A stretch of 64,000 bases of DNA from contig JAFIDK010000002.1 of the NCBI GenBank assembly GCA_017051695.1, forward strand, positions 930,001 through 994,000, given 5' to 3'. Both the position numbers and the translations under genes were made by a program. Source of the DNA: Algoriphagus aestuarii. GTDB lineage: Bacteria > Bacteroidota > Bacteroidia > Cytophagales > Cyclobacteriaceae. The notes below the pieces were generated by a model. It saw nothing but the letters and a program-made list of their open reading frames with translations, ran no database searches and was not told the origin of the DNA. Positions 28,990 to 37,412 of this stretch are shown here, one piece after another. Position 1 is the first letter of the stretch, and each line of letters begins with the position of its first letter.

Positions 28990-30285
28990 ATCTTGAAGCC
29001 TATAGGACTTTGGGAATATAAGATTTGAGATATAAGATTTATGGAAATTCGGACAGTGGAAAGTAAAATCAGAAAGCTAAAGTAAGAAAGCTGAAAAGAC
29101 GGAAGATAGTAGACTGGAGACGGAAGTGAGCGAGCAATCGCAGTGATCAGGGAACAGGAAAGTCAGAAAGCTAAAAACAAAGCCTCTAGTAAATTTCGAA
29201 ATCAAATGATCCATGGAACGCTTGGGGGACTGACCCTGAAGTGGTCAAATATCAATAGCCCCGCCACGGCGGGCAGGCCAGGGTTTCAACCCTGGGGTTT
29301 CAGTATCAGTTTTTCACCAGCGCTGGCCCTCAAAAGTCAATCGGAGACAAGAATGCATTGCCAGCAAGATGAAACTGAAACCCTTCTGGAAAAATTTTAA
29401 AATTCACTTTCTCGAATAAAGAAAAATGGTCTGTGAGAAACAACCAAAAGTCTGGGATGGAAGCTATTCTTGATACTTTTGAAGACCAAAAGTATCCAAA
29501 AGCCTTCGTCGCAGCAAAGCCCCCCCTAGCCTACCCTTCAGACTGGCTCAAGGCTAAAAATGGCTACCAGCCATTTTTTCAACGCCTTGCCCTATCCGCA
29601 CAAGGCCAACAGCCAGCCCCGCTGCTGCGACAACCCGCCGCGCAGTTCAAGTGACGTTTGGAAGAGCGACCCTGAAGGGGTCAAATATCAATAGCCCCGG
29701 GTAAGGAGGTACGACGTAACCCGGGGATTGAAGGATCTTCATTTTAACCAGCGCTGGCTCAGGAATGTATTTCGAAGACGTAAATGATTTGCCAGCAAGA
29801 TGACCGTAAAACGAGATTAAAAATTTTTCTAATGAATCCCCCTGCCCCCTTATCAAGGGGGAGTTGTATCAAGAACATTAAACCATTAAGGCTCCTAATT
29901 CTATCGTACCAACGATATTTTTATTTGGACAATAGCCAAAAAGTCACCAAGCTATCGTGCCTCTGGCACTGGAAGACTCGAATGACTGACCCCGAAGGGG
30001 TCAAATATCAATAGCCCAGGGTTTCAACCCTGGGTTTAAAAGGAATAACAATGTGTCAGCGCTGGCCCGGGATCGTCATTCGGAGAAAAAAAGGGTTTGC
30101 CAGCAAGATGGAAACGAGACGATATAAGATTTATGATGTGGAATTCAGATTGAAAATCCTAGGATAGGAAGTTCGAAATTATAAATGTCGAACAGCTCGG
30201 CAATGGCTGCGAGAAAATCAATCCTCCTTGCCCCCTTTGGAAAGGGGGAGTTGGTTCAAGTCCAAAATTGGATAATAGTTAAAAC
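28990..30285. repeat. Modular palindromic repeat cluster 4
   Basis: No gene in 1.3 kb. It starts with purine-rich words, then holds CCAGGGTTT/AACCCTGG, CCAGCGCTGG, the 175-bp spacer, the long version of the G+C-rich cassette (29500-29645, with the 72-bp insert), GACCCT-AGGGGTC and CCCCGGGT/ACCCGGGG hairpins. A further hairpin type appears here: CCCCCTT-atc-AAGGGGG at 29845-29861 and CCCCCTTT-gg-AAAGGGGG near 30230. Similar ones are at 19283 and 48227. Confidence 0.8.
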
Positions 30286-30310
30286 AAAATGATTTATTGA
30301 GCCATTTATT

Positions 30311-31138
30311 TTACTGTCTTCCCAAAATCACATCCAAGATCGCCGGACCCCAGTATTTCTCGGTGAAAAAATAAGTGGCAACAATTAAAAAGAGGTTTGC
30401 TCCACTCAGAAATATGACCGCAAGGATTTTCGCAGCCTTGGATTTTAATACCTCATATTTCCCTATAAAGATTTCCGCAACAAGTAAATTGGGCAGGTAA
30501 AAAAAGAAGTCCATAAAATAGTCAAAGACCCCGGTAAAATCCGACTGATGCCCTAGCCGGTCTGTCACCATAAACCAAAACCCATAATCCATTCTATATA
30601 GCCAGGATCCAATTGCCAAGGCAAAAAGACGGATAGCCCAGGCCCGGTGTTGATCGAAATTCCGGGCTCTCGCAAAATAGATAGTTGCGATAGCAGCAGT
30701 AAAAGTCAAAATTCCATAGCCGGTAAACCCAATATCCATGATCAGACCACCTATGGTTCCCTTAGTGAAAATAAAAACCAAACCGCCAATCGCAGCAGCC
30801 ATAGAGGCAAGCACATAGACTCTGCCTATTATTCTATGGATAATTGGGTATTTTATCCGAACTGAATTGACTAATTGGATACATCCTAAAATCAGAATAA
30901 TACCACCTGCAGCGAAGTGAAGTCCAATACCCAATGTGGCTGAAGTTGTCTTTTCATCATAAATATCCGGAAGCACTTCATTCCATTGGCTGGTATTTCC
31001 TTGTATCAATGCCACGAAGTAAAAAGTCAAAATATAGCCCCCAAACAAGATTGCTGAACCCCAGACGATTAATACTAAAATCCGGGCAGTCAGGTGGAGG
31101 AGTTTAGTCTGTTTTACTGAATTGTAAAAATCTCTCAT
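30311..31138 (-). CDS. DUF2306 family membrane protein
   Basis: 275 residues with about seven membrane helices. The DUF2306 hallmarks are visible: LHFAAGGIILILGCIQLVNSVRIKYPIIHRIIGRVYV (His-containing helix followed by YPxxHRxxGRxY) and RARNFDQHRAWAIRLFALA. The paired His residues could bind heme or a metal, but the function of the family is not established. Monocistronic: repeats on one side, a terminator region on the other. Confidence 0.88.
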   Translation of the reverse strand: MRDFYNSVKQTKLLHLTARILVLIVWGSAILFGGYILTFYFVALIQGNTSQWNEVLPDIYDEKTTSATLGIGLHFAAGGIILILGCIQLVNSVRIKYPIIHRIIGRVYVLASMAAAIGGLVFIFTKGTIGGLIMDIGFTGYGILTFTAAIATIYFARARNFDQHRAWAIRLFALAIGSWLYRMDYGFWFMVTDRLGHQSDFTGVFDYFMDFFFYLPNLLVAEIFIGKYEVLKSKAAKILAVIFLSGANLFLIVATYFFTEKYWGPAILDVILGRQ

Positions 31139-31393
31139 CCTCTAAATTTAGTTTGTTCACACAAATAAATGGTATTGATTTTTTTGTTGGGGAGTAAAAG
31201 TTTAAAGTGATGTTAGAATTAGGGATTGGGAAGTAGGAATAATTAAATGAACAGTAACAGTTGGCAGAACAAGAAGAAGGATAAAAGCTAAAGTAAAAAT
31301 GCTTAAAATGTTCTTTTCTAAAATTTCCTTTCAATAAAAAAAATTCGACTGTGCGCATGAAGACAACACTCTTGCCGTTTTTAACATTTTCTT
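31139..31393. other. Intergenic DNA, no gene
   Basis: Promoter side of the DUF2306 gene. Contains purine-rich words and aacagttggcag (near 31246-31257), a word also found as an apparent in-frame insertion in the glycosyltransferase gene at 55678-55718. Confidence 0.4.
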
Positions 31394-31426
31394 TAAAAAC
31401 CCGGAGAAGCAATGCCTCCCCGGTTT
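31394..31426 (-). terminator. Intrinsic terminator ending the 36024-31443 block
   Basis: Read on the minus strand: AAACC then GGGGAGGC, loop ATT, GCTTCTCC, one bulged G, then GGTTT running into TTTTT. That is about 13 pairs (two of them G-U) followed by a T-run, a strong Rho-independent terminator 17-50 nt after the stop of the 83-aa gene. Confidence 0.8.
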
Positions 31427-31442
31427 GATGATTTATTTTATA

Positions 31443-31694
31443 TTATTTTACTGATTGAAGTAAATCATCCTCCAACCTTTCCTCATCTACAGTCAGCTGT
31501 GCGATGCTGACCAGCACTGTGCCTGCCGTGATTGCATAACCTGCATAGGTCAGCAGGATAGCCGGGATACTGCCTGGTGCAGTGATTACGGCGGTTCCTA
31601 CTGCTGCGATGATCAATCCGATTTTCTTTACTTTTTGGAAAAACGGAGGTGTTGGGGCGGAAGCCCTTTGTTTTATTTCTGTTAGTATGTTCAT
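31443..31694 (-). CDS. Small membrane protein, holin-like layout
   Basis: 83 residues: a basic N-terminus (EIKQRASAPTPPFFQKVKK), two hydrophobic segments (IGLIIAAVGTAVITAPGSIPAILLTYAGYAITAGTVLVSIAQL), and an acidic tail (DEERLEDDLLQ). The size and layout recall phage holins, and its upstream neighbours include a DUF5675 protein, a family also common in phages. There is no direct proof of a lysis role. Last gene before the terminator. Confidence 0.65.
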   Translation of the reverse strand: MNILTEIKQRASAPTPPFFQKVKKIGLIIAAVGTAVITAPGSIPAILLTYAGYAITAGTVLVSIAQLTVDEERLEDDLLQSVK

Positions 31695-31721
31695 TTTATT
31701 TTGACTTAAGTTTTAGATTTG

Positions 31722-31912
31722 TTTTTAAGAGGGAAGACCGGAGACAGAAGACGGATGACCGATGTCCGATACCTGATGCCTGAAGCACGATGTCCAATGG
31801 ACTCCTATAACTCTTGAAGGAACAAGAACTGCCAACTGCGACTGTAGAATGTCCACAACCTACTGGGACCTGCCTCCTGAACACTGATCACTGCCTACTG
31901 TGACTGAAAACT
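31722..31912. repeat. Quasi-periodic low-complexity stretch
   Basis: About 190 bp built from related words: gaagacggatgaccgatgtc, cctgatgcctgaag, actgccaactgcgactg, actgatcactgcc. The same words recur in intergenic gaps and inside the TlpA-like gene (44313-44343). A short open frame here is a by-product of the repeats. Confidence 0.6.
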
Positions 31913-31914
31913 GC

Positions 31915-32109
31915 TCACTTTTCCTTCATCATATTCTTCAGGAAAGCCTGTTCGACCTCTAGCCTGTAAAAGAGCTCTTTCAACTTTGCCAATTCACCTT
32001 TCAACTGACGGGTATCTTCAATCAGCAATTTGAGGAAATAGGCGATTACCGAAAGCAATAACATCGTCACCGCTCCCGCCAAGCTTAAGAGTAGCTCTGC
32101 TCCAGACAT
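31915..32109 (-). CDS. Small protein, one membrane helix plus coiled coil
   Basis: 64 residues: an N-terminal membrane helix (LLLSLAGAVTMLLLSVIAYFL) followed by a heptad-patterned coiled coil (LIEDTRQLKGELAKLKELFYRLEVEQAFLKNM). It overlaps the DUF5675 gene by 25 nt, so it is translated from the same message. Function unknown; single-helix coiled-coil proteins of this size occur next to holins in phage-like lysis cassettes. Confidence 0.7.
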   Translation of the reverse strand: MSGAELLLSLAGAVTMLLLSVIAYFLKLLIEDTRQLKGELAKLKELFYRLEVEQAFLKNMMKEK

Positions 32110-32513
32110 GATTCCAGTTGATAAGGAATTCCAAAAGAAACGATCTGTAAGTCCAGGATTTCTCCCCGCTCCCAGTAAGGACTGAGTTCATCCAGAAGCT
32201 TCAAGAAGGCCAGCTTTGTAAACAAAGGAGTCCCATCTGCACGGTAGGAAGTCACCGGACAGAGTTCATTCAGTCCTGGACGGGAATCAGCTGTTCTGGC
32301 TTTGATCAACCCTTTCTCCCCAACTCTGATAAACCAGCCTTCTTCTTCTAAGTGAGATGCTTCCAGTTCATAGGTCCCCTCCTCCAGGCAATGAAATTCC
32401 TGATCATAGCAGGACTTGGGAGCTTCCCGGATAAAGCACAACTGCTTTGGGCCGAGGTATAGCCTCCCCAGGCTTCCCCGGGGAGTATACCTTCTTTTAA
32501 GAAGCAATCTCAT
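32085..32513 (-). CDS. DUF5675 family protein
   Basis: 142 residues. Fits the DUF5675 pattern: LLLKRRYTPRGSLGRLYL, then CFIREAPKSCYDQEFHCLEEGTYELE (corresponding to the usual E-x-P ... C-I-P-E-G-x-Y) and WFIRVGEKGLIKARTA. The family is found in phages and in Bacteroidota gene cassettes, function unknown. Start and the stop of the preceding gene share one nucleotide (TGATG), indicating coupled translation. The C-terminal 25 residues beyond the family core include LDLQIVSFGIPYQ. Confidence 0.75.
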   Translation of the reverse strand: MRLLLKRRYTPRGSLGRLYLGPKQLCFIREAPKSCYDQEFHCLEEGTYELEASHLEEEGWFIRVGEKGLIKARTADSRPGLNELCPVTSYRADGTPLFTKLAFLKLLDELSPYWERGEILDLQIVSFGIPYQLESCLEQSYS

Positions 32514-33262
32514 CAGCTGGTTTTGCTTACCGACAGGATCTTGGCGGCATTATGCGCTCCGTTGTTGATCGCATATTCCACACCATTGACCATTTGAACG
32601 AACTCCACACCCAGGACGAAGACAAAGTGGGTTCCGTCCAGCTGGTTCTTGTCCACAGTCAAGGTCTGTGAAAGTGCAGGATCCAGAATAGAGACCGACC
32701 CAGTACCTGCACTCACCACTGATCGGGTTCCCAGGTCAAAATCCACGCCCACTCCCGTAGCAGCAATTTTGTAATGAGTGGCACCGTTTGGAATCGCAAT
32801 CATATCTTTCGGTGTAAAAGCCGGCAGGGTCAGTTCCAGGGCTGCCGGAGTTTCATTGATGCCCAGTTCAAAGAAGAGGGTGCTTCCCAAAGAAGACCCT
32901 GCATTCATTTCCAGATCCTTGAGCAGGCTCCAGTCTCCTTCCTTCACCCTTCTGTCCCCTCTCACATTGAGCAGGTCTGATTTCAGCACCTGCATCATGG
33001 ATTGGGTGATGCGGAGATTCAATCGCTTGTCACCGATCTGGGAGATCACCGGTCTTAAAGCATCCCGCAGCAGTTTGGAGGCATTGGCATTGTCGGTGAA
33101 TTCACGGATGTTCTCCCGGGTTCTTGCGAAGCGGGGATCATTCATGATCCTGGATTTCTCCACTCCTCCTTTTTCACGGGCCAGATACCCGTCTTTGGTT
33201 TTGTAGAAAGACAGTCTTCCCACGGGACCTTTCAGTGTAATTATTCCTGTTTGTTTTGCCAT
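32513..33262 (-). CDS. Conserved Bacteroidota protein, related to DUF6266 at the N-terminus
   Basis: 249 residues. The N-terminal MAKQTGIITLKGPVGRLSFY then GYLAREKGG is a pattern known to me from many uncharacterised Bacteroidota proteins. It resembles the start of the neighbouring DUF6266 protein (G-x-V-G-x-L-x-x-Y, then L-x-R). Residues 40-120 are helical and basic (RFARTRENIREF, SKLLRDALRPV); 130-249 look beta-rich. No signal peptide. Function unknown. It overlaps the DUF5675 gene by one nucleotide, and a 176-bp gap precedes it. Confidence 0.75.
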   Translation of the reverse strand: MAKQTGIITLKGPVGRLSFYKTKDGYLAREKGGVEKSRIMNDPRFARTRENIREFTDNANASKLLRDALRPVISQIGDKRLNLRITQSMMQVLKSDLLNVRGDRRVKEGDWSLLKDLEMNAGSSLGSTLFFELGINETPAALELTLPAFTPKDMIAIPNGATHYKIAATGVGVDFDLGTRSVVSAGTGSVSILDPALSQTLTVDKNQLDGTHFVFVLGVEFVQMVNGVEYAINNGAHNAAKILSVSKTS

Positions 33263-33438
33263 ATGAATATGGGTTTTAGGTTAAACATGCAGGAAATTTC
33301 AATCTTATTAAACTGGCTATCAATTGAATGTGCGGATCTTGCGGATCTTTTGGATGAAGGGGTATTGATGTATGATTTTCACTTTTCAGATCATTTCTGC
33401 ATACTCTTCGGGTGCTGCGGTTTTCTGACATTTTCAGA

Positions 33439-34080
33439 TCATACTTTTCCCAGACAACTTGAATTTGAAAAGTTTAATTCTCCCTTTTTCTCCTGATAAA
33501 ATGCCAGATAAATCCAAGCCTCTTCCCCAGAATCCATAAGCCAAGGGATTTTCACTACTTCTGAACCTGACTTTCTATAGGCACCTTTTCGAAAAGCTGT
33601 TACCCGCAGGCGAAGGGGATCATATATCAGCACGTAAGCGATATCCCCTTCACGTGCTGAACCTTCCCAGGCATTAGGTTGCCAGCTAACTCTAAACTCA
33701 TCTTCTGAAAGTCTTGCTGCAGAGGGATTTTCCGGACCGGGAAGAGTACCCATGGCAACCATGATTTTTTCAGGAATCACCCCTGGGAATTCACCATGTA
33801 CAATTCCATTTCTCAGCAACCAACTTAAGCCCTGATGAAATCCTTTTTTACCTCCTTTTTCAAAGGCGGACATTGTAAAGTTTAGTTCTGCTTTAAAAGG
33901 CATTAAAAATTTATTGGCTATTGCGAATACCTGATTATTGTATTTTTGAAGATCTGAAAGTTTGTTTTCCTGAAAGGATGGATTTTTTCTGACTAATAGC
34001 TGCCCATTCATCTCATAAATCACCAGGTTGCCTACTTTCCCATTTATTTTTCCCAAAAGTGATGGTTCTATCTTTCCCAT
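33439..34080 (-). CDS. DUF6266 family protein
   Basis: 213 residues. The start MGKIEPSLLGKINGKVGNLV is the DUF6266 signature, followed by Q45 and a helical region (FAIANKFLMPFKAELNFTM) and a beta-rich C-terminal half with SAARLSEDEFRVSWQPN, which reads like a fibronectin III-type strand pattern. No signal peptide or membrane helix. The family is confined to Bacteroidota; its role is unknown. The 176-bp gap to the next gene repeats ttttcagatcat twice (about 33384 and 33432) and may hold a separate promoter. Confidence 0.8.
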   Translation of the reverse strand: MGKIEPSLLGKINGKVGNLVIYEMNGQLLVRKNPSFQENKLSDLQKYNNQVFAIANKFLMPFKAELNFTMSAFEKGGKKGFHQGLSWLLRNGIVHGEFPGVIPEKIMVAMGTLPGPENPSAARLSEDEFRVSWQPNAWEGSAREGDIAYVLIYDPLRLRVTAFRKGAYRKSGSEVVKIPWLMDSGEEAWIYLAFYQEKKGELNFSNSSCLGKV

Positions 34081-34296
34081 TATTCCGATTTTAAATTTTG
34101 ACGATAAATTCTATTTGTTAGGGAGTTACATTAGCATCCCTTCTATCTTTCCATTTTTAGGCGGGATTCTTTCCATATTCAACCAAGTTTTATCCCAGTT
34201 CAACCCGAAGGAAAGTCGGAAAAAAGTCGAAGGAAAGTCGGAGCAACCTACTTATAAGCAAAGCCAATTTCGGCAAGGCAAAACATGTCAGCCACC

Positions 34297-34491
34297 TTAG
34301 TGTATAAAGCTTTCTATGGTGTCTTTGGGGATTCCTGAGAACTCGGCAAACTCATCAACAGTGACAAATTGGTGTGGCTTTTTACAGAAAGTCACCCGGA
34401 TCTTGCACAGGATTACCTGTCCGTATCGCTCACTTTTACCGGTGATATTCTGAATATCTTTAGGATAAATGACACATCGTTTTTTCATCAT
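34297..34491 (-). CDS. Small HTH-like protein, 64 aa
   Basis: Matches a small protein type common in Bacteroidota: KKRCVIYPKDIQNITGKSERYGQ (a helix-turn-helix-like core around ITGKSERYG) and HQFVTVDEFAEFSGIPKDTIESF. It is probably a DNA-binding or adaptor protein. It lies 19 bp after the terpene synthase gene in the same direction. 34081-34296 downstream is AT-rich with no other gene. Confidence 0.7.
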   Translation of the reverse strand: MMKKRCVIYPKDIQNITGKSERYGQVILCKIRVTFCKKPHQFVTVDEFAEFSGIPKDTIESFIH

Positions 34492-34510
34492 GGTAAGCCT
34501 CCTTTTTCAT

Positions 34511-35437
34511 TCAGTATTTTTCCATCCCGTTTATCGATCCAGCATAGCGGACCGTGTCTTCTTCTGACCAATACATGCATCCTCCTATCAAGAGCAGGAG
34601 TTCCTCGATCCAGTTTTTCGGTAAGCCTTCTTCTTGCTTTTCGCACAGGTCCATCAACTCGAACAATTGCCCAAAAAGTCCCTGAACCTGCTTTTCTGTA
34701 AAATCCCTAACTGCAGGCTCACTACAACCTGTCTGGGCTTGAAGCAAAAGCAGTTCATTGTGAAAATCCCCTGCCCTCTTTTCTTTATCTGCAGATTTGA
34801 TATCATTGGAAAGGCAAATGATCCTTGCGGCTTTTCTTTCCAGCCAATAGACCGCGCAATTTTGATCAGGCCTATCCATTTTTAATAGATGGAGTGCCAG
34901 AAAAACACCAGAGCTAAAAAGTCTTTTTTCCTGGTATTCAGACAGCATAGGCAGTTCCTTTTTAAATTTATTATTGATCTCCCATATCTGCGCATCCAAA
35001 TAATCCTTCCAAATCTCCAGAAAATCTCTTGTCCAGATTTCATTTCCAAAGCTGGAAATATGTCTGGCCAGTCTGCCCAAATGATCAAAGAGGGAGGTTA
35101 TTTTCTCTTGGGTATTACTCTCTATATATACTTCATAACCAAGTGATTTAAGGTCTTTGAGGTTTTCCAAAGCTTCCATGAAAACATCGGCTTTATTTCT
35201 GTCCAATAAATCATCCAAAAGGAAAAGGCAATCAAAAAAACGCATGACCTTTTCCAATCTCAGGAAATCCATCTCTGGAAAAAGGTAGGCCGCAAACCAA
35301 CTGAACTTCTGTTGTTCGATTTGTAAAAGCAGGTTCTGGTCCATAAGTACATTACTGTGTATCAACCAATCCAGGGTTTTTCTTTCCAGAGGAATCACCT
35401 GAAGGGAAATAGCTACGGGAATGGGATGGATTTTCAT
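34511..35437 (-). CDS. Class I terpene synthase
   Basis: 308 residues. Both metal-binding motifs are present: the Asp-rich motif LLDDLLD (D75, D76, D79) and the NSE motif NDIKSADKE (N211, S215, E219). R172 sits in the position of the pyrophosphate sensor, and the RY pair is R297-Y298 near the C-terminus. The length is usual for bacterial sesquiterpene synthases, so it probably cyclises farnesyl or geranyl diphosphate; the product cannot be predicted. Its start overlaps the Crp/Fnr gene by 4 nt (ATGA). No prenyltransferase or P450 gene is nearby, so precursors must come from elsewhere in the genome. Confidence 0.92.
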   Translation of the reverse strand: MKIHPIPVAISLQVIPLERKTLDWLIHSNVLMDQNLLLQIEQQKFSWFAAYLFPEMDFLRLEKVMRFFDCLFLLDDLLDRNKADVFMEALENLKDLKSLGYEVYIESNTQEKITSLFDHLGRLARHISSFGNEIWTRDFLEIWKDYLDAQIWEINNKFKKELPMLSEYQEKRLFSSGVFLALHLLKMDRPDQNCAVYWLERKAARIICLSNDIKSADKEKRAGDFHNELLLLQAQTGCSEPAVRDFTEKQVQGLFGQLFELMDLCEKQEEGLPKNWIEELLLLIGGCMYWSEEDTVRYAGSINGMEKY

Positions 35438-36024
35438 AACTCTCCTGTTTTGAATTTCTTCTGTACTGAGCGGACTGTTCGGGTGGTGCAGTTAAAATAG
35501 GAGGCGATCCTGTTTTGGGACAGTAACGTTTCTATTGCAGGAAATTCCTGAAGAAATTTTTTATATCCTTTGTGGATACCTGAGCCTCTAATGGACGATC
35601 TCTTTATCAATCTATCCTGCAAACGGTGGTTGATGGCCAATCCCAAATCCATGAACTCAGGAAAGGTTTTGACCAGCTCATGTTCGGATTTTTTGCTGAC
35701 TTCAAAATAAGTCACATCGCTTAGGCAGATCAGGTAGGATTTAGTCTTCTTTCCTCTCCAATAAGATTTAAAATCAAAGGCCACATCCGTTACTTTGAAG
35801 ATCTCTTTCAGCACTTCTCCTTCCTCTTTTTGGACCAAAAGTCCCAAGTACCCTTCACAGATGTATCTGCTACAGTTCTCTACTGTTAGGGATTCTTTAA
35901 GAATCATTCCTTTTTTTCCTCTTCGGAGGTACATAAAAAGTTTAAGCTTTTCGTAATCCAGATTGAGTCCGGGGACTAAGTTTTCATAATCCGCCCTCAT
36001 TTTCATTAAGATATTATCCATCAT
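35434..36024 (-). CDS. Crp/Fnr family transcriptional regulator
   Basis: 196 residues: a cyclic-nucleotide-binding-like beta barrel (about 30-120) and a C-terminal HTH with the wording usual in Bacteroidota members (YKKFLQEFPAIETLLSQNRIASYFNCTTRTVRSVQKKF). The barrel lacks the R/S pattern of true cAMP binders, and no Cys cluster for an Fe-S centre is visible, so the signal is unknown. It is the first gene of the terpene synthase block. A perfect FNR-box-like palindrome lies in the divergent gap upstream. Confidence 0.88.
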   Translation of the reverse strand: MMDNILMKMRADYENLVPGLNLDYEKLKLFMYLRRGKKGMILKESLTVENCSRYICEGYLGLLVQKEEGEVLKEIFKVTDVAFDFKSYWRGKKTKSYLICLSDVTYFEVSKKSEHELVKTFPEFMDLGLAINHRLQDRLIKRSSIRGSGIHKGYKKFLQEFPAIETLLSQNRIASYFNCTTRTVRSVQKKFKTGEL

Positions 36025-36231
36025 GTCAAGCGTTAAAAAGTTGTTGCGGTTGAAAATAAAAAGCTCAGAAAGATCTTTTCAACCATCGAACTACACCGTT
36101 AATTTAAATACAACTAATTCATAAAAACAATAGTTAATTTTTAGTCAAATGATTTTTTAACTCCAAAAACAGGAATTTTTTCCTATTTAAGTACTTTATT
36201 TTTTCAAAAAGGAAATTTTACCTATAAGAAT

Positions 36232-36245
36232 TTGACAATTATCAA
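36232..36245. promoter_or_regulatory. FNR-box-like palindrome
   Basis: TTGAC-AATT-ATCAA fits the Crp/Fnr-superfamily consensus TTGAT-N4-ATCAA with one changed base. A further half-site (TTTGATAAGG) follows at 36250-36259. It lies 74 bp before the MauE-like gene and 208 bp before the Crp/Fnr gene, in the divergent gap 36025-36318, which is otherwise AT-rich with no gene. Confidence 0.55.
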
Positions 36246-36318
36246 ATAGGTTTGATAAGGTTTTCCATTCAAGAAGATAGGATTCAAATAGATGTAGATC
36301 TGAATAAAAGTCAAAAAC

Positions 36319-36744
36319 ATGGGATCAAGAATTCAATTCAAATTTGTGCAAGAAAGCCTGAACAGAGGTTTGCTGATCCTCCTCTGGACCTATACAGGAT
36401 TGGATAAATTGATCCGCTTTGAGGAAAGCAGAAAAGCATTTCATAACCAGACCTTTCCTGGTGAACTGGCAGAGGTACTGGCCTATGCGGTGCCAATTAT
36501 TGAGTTGCTAATTGCCCTACTCCTACTCTTTTCAGTCACGCGATGGTGGGGATATCTAGGCAGTATTTTGCTGCTAACAGTATTTACTACCTATGTTGGT
36601 TTGATCTGGGTGGGAGCTTTTCCAAGAGTGCCTTGTAATTGTGCGGGAATATTGGAGAGTCTGGGTTGGATGGAACACTTTGTTTTGAATTTGGGATTTA
36701 TTGGGGTGGCGGTTTGGGGAATGAGAATGAGGAATGATGAATGA
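36319..36744 (+). CDS. MauE/DoxX-like redox-associated membrane protein
   Basis: 141 residues with four membrane helices. The family core is visible: LLWTYTGLDKLIRFEESRKAF, then FPGELAEVLAYAVPIIELLIALLLL. A C106-x-C108 pair (RVPCNCAG) precedes the last helix, as in MauE-like proteins. MauE is linked to disulfide formation in periplasmic partners. The next plus-strand gene is the DUF6520 exported protein with a Cys pair, now separated by about 800 bp of repeats, and a TlpA-like gene follows on the other strand, so a shared redox role is plausible. Confidence 0.85.
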   Translation: MGSRIQFKFVQESLNRGLLILLWTYTGLDKLIRFEESRKAFHNQTFPGELAEVLAYAVPIIELLIALLLLFSVTRWWGYLGSILLLTVFTTYVGLIWVGAFPRVPCNCAGILESLGWMEHFVLNLGFIGVAVWGMRMRNDE

Positions 36745-37404
36745 AAGGTAGAAGTATAAAGTCAGAAAGCTGAAAAGACGGAAGACAGAAGACGGGAGAC
36801 GGGAGAAAGCATGATTCTCAAAGTGATCAGTGGACAGTCCCAGTAATCAGAAAGATAAAGTATGAAAGCTAAAAACAAAGCGTCTAATCAATTTCGAAAT
36901 CAAATGATCCAAGGAACGCTTGGGGAACTGACCCTGAAGGGGTCAAATGTCATAGCCCCGGGTAAGGAGGTACGACGTAACCCGGGGATTGAAAGATTAT
37001 CATTTGTTCCAGCGCTGGCTCGAGAATGGTATTTAGAGATGAAAATGAATCACCAGCAAGGTGAATCGTAAAACCGGATTGGAAATCCTATGATACAAGA
37101 TCGGGTTTGGTAGAGTGACCCTGAAGGGGTCTAATATTAATAGCCCAGGGTTTCAACCCTGGGTTTGAAGGATCTTCATTTTAACCAGCGCTGGCCCTCA
37201 AAAGTCAATCGAAGACTGTTCGTTTTGCCAGCAAGATGACCGAAAAACCGGATTGGAAATCCAATGATAAAAGTTCGGGTATCGGGAGGAGAGTTGTTTA
37301 GGGTTCTGATTAAGATTTTGGAATAAAAACCTTCGAGGTCTTAAAGACCTCAAAAACAAATGAACGAGATCGCCGCGCTTTGCTAAAGCACGCTCGCGAT
37401 GACA
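36745..37404. repeat. Modular palindromic repeat cluster 5
   Basis: No gene. 36745-36890 is purine-rich word DNA. 36930-37020 holds GACCCT-AGGGGTC, CCCCGGGT/ACCCGGGG and CCAGCGCTGG. 37100-37190 has a second, shorter unit with CCCAGGG/CCCTGGG. At 37335-37351 lies GAGGTCT-taa-AGACCTC. At 37368-37400 a further hairpin appears: ATCGC ... GCTTT-gct-AAAGC ... GCGAT, which resembles the GAGAT-type palindromes scattered in many bacterial genomes. Confidence 0.75.
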
Positions 37405-37412
37405 AATAAAAA

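Noticed and set aside
31696-31884. A 62-codon open frame on the minus strand
   Set aside because: It is made of the quasi-periodic low-complexity words.
31443-34080. Prophage
   Set aside because: Only holin-like and DUF5675 genes hint at phage; there is no integrase, terminase, capsid or tail gene and no attachment repeat visible.
34511-35437. A larger terpenoid biosynthesis cluster
   Set aside because: No prenyltransferase, P450, methyltransferase or transporter gene is close; only the synthase is supported.
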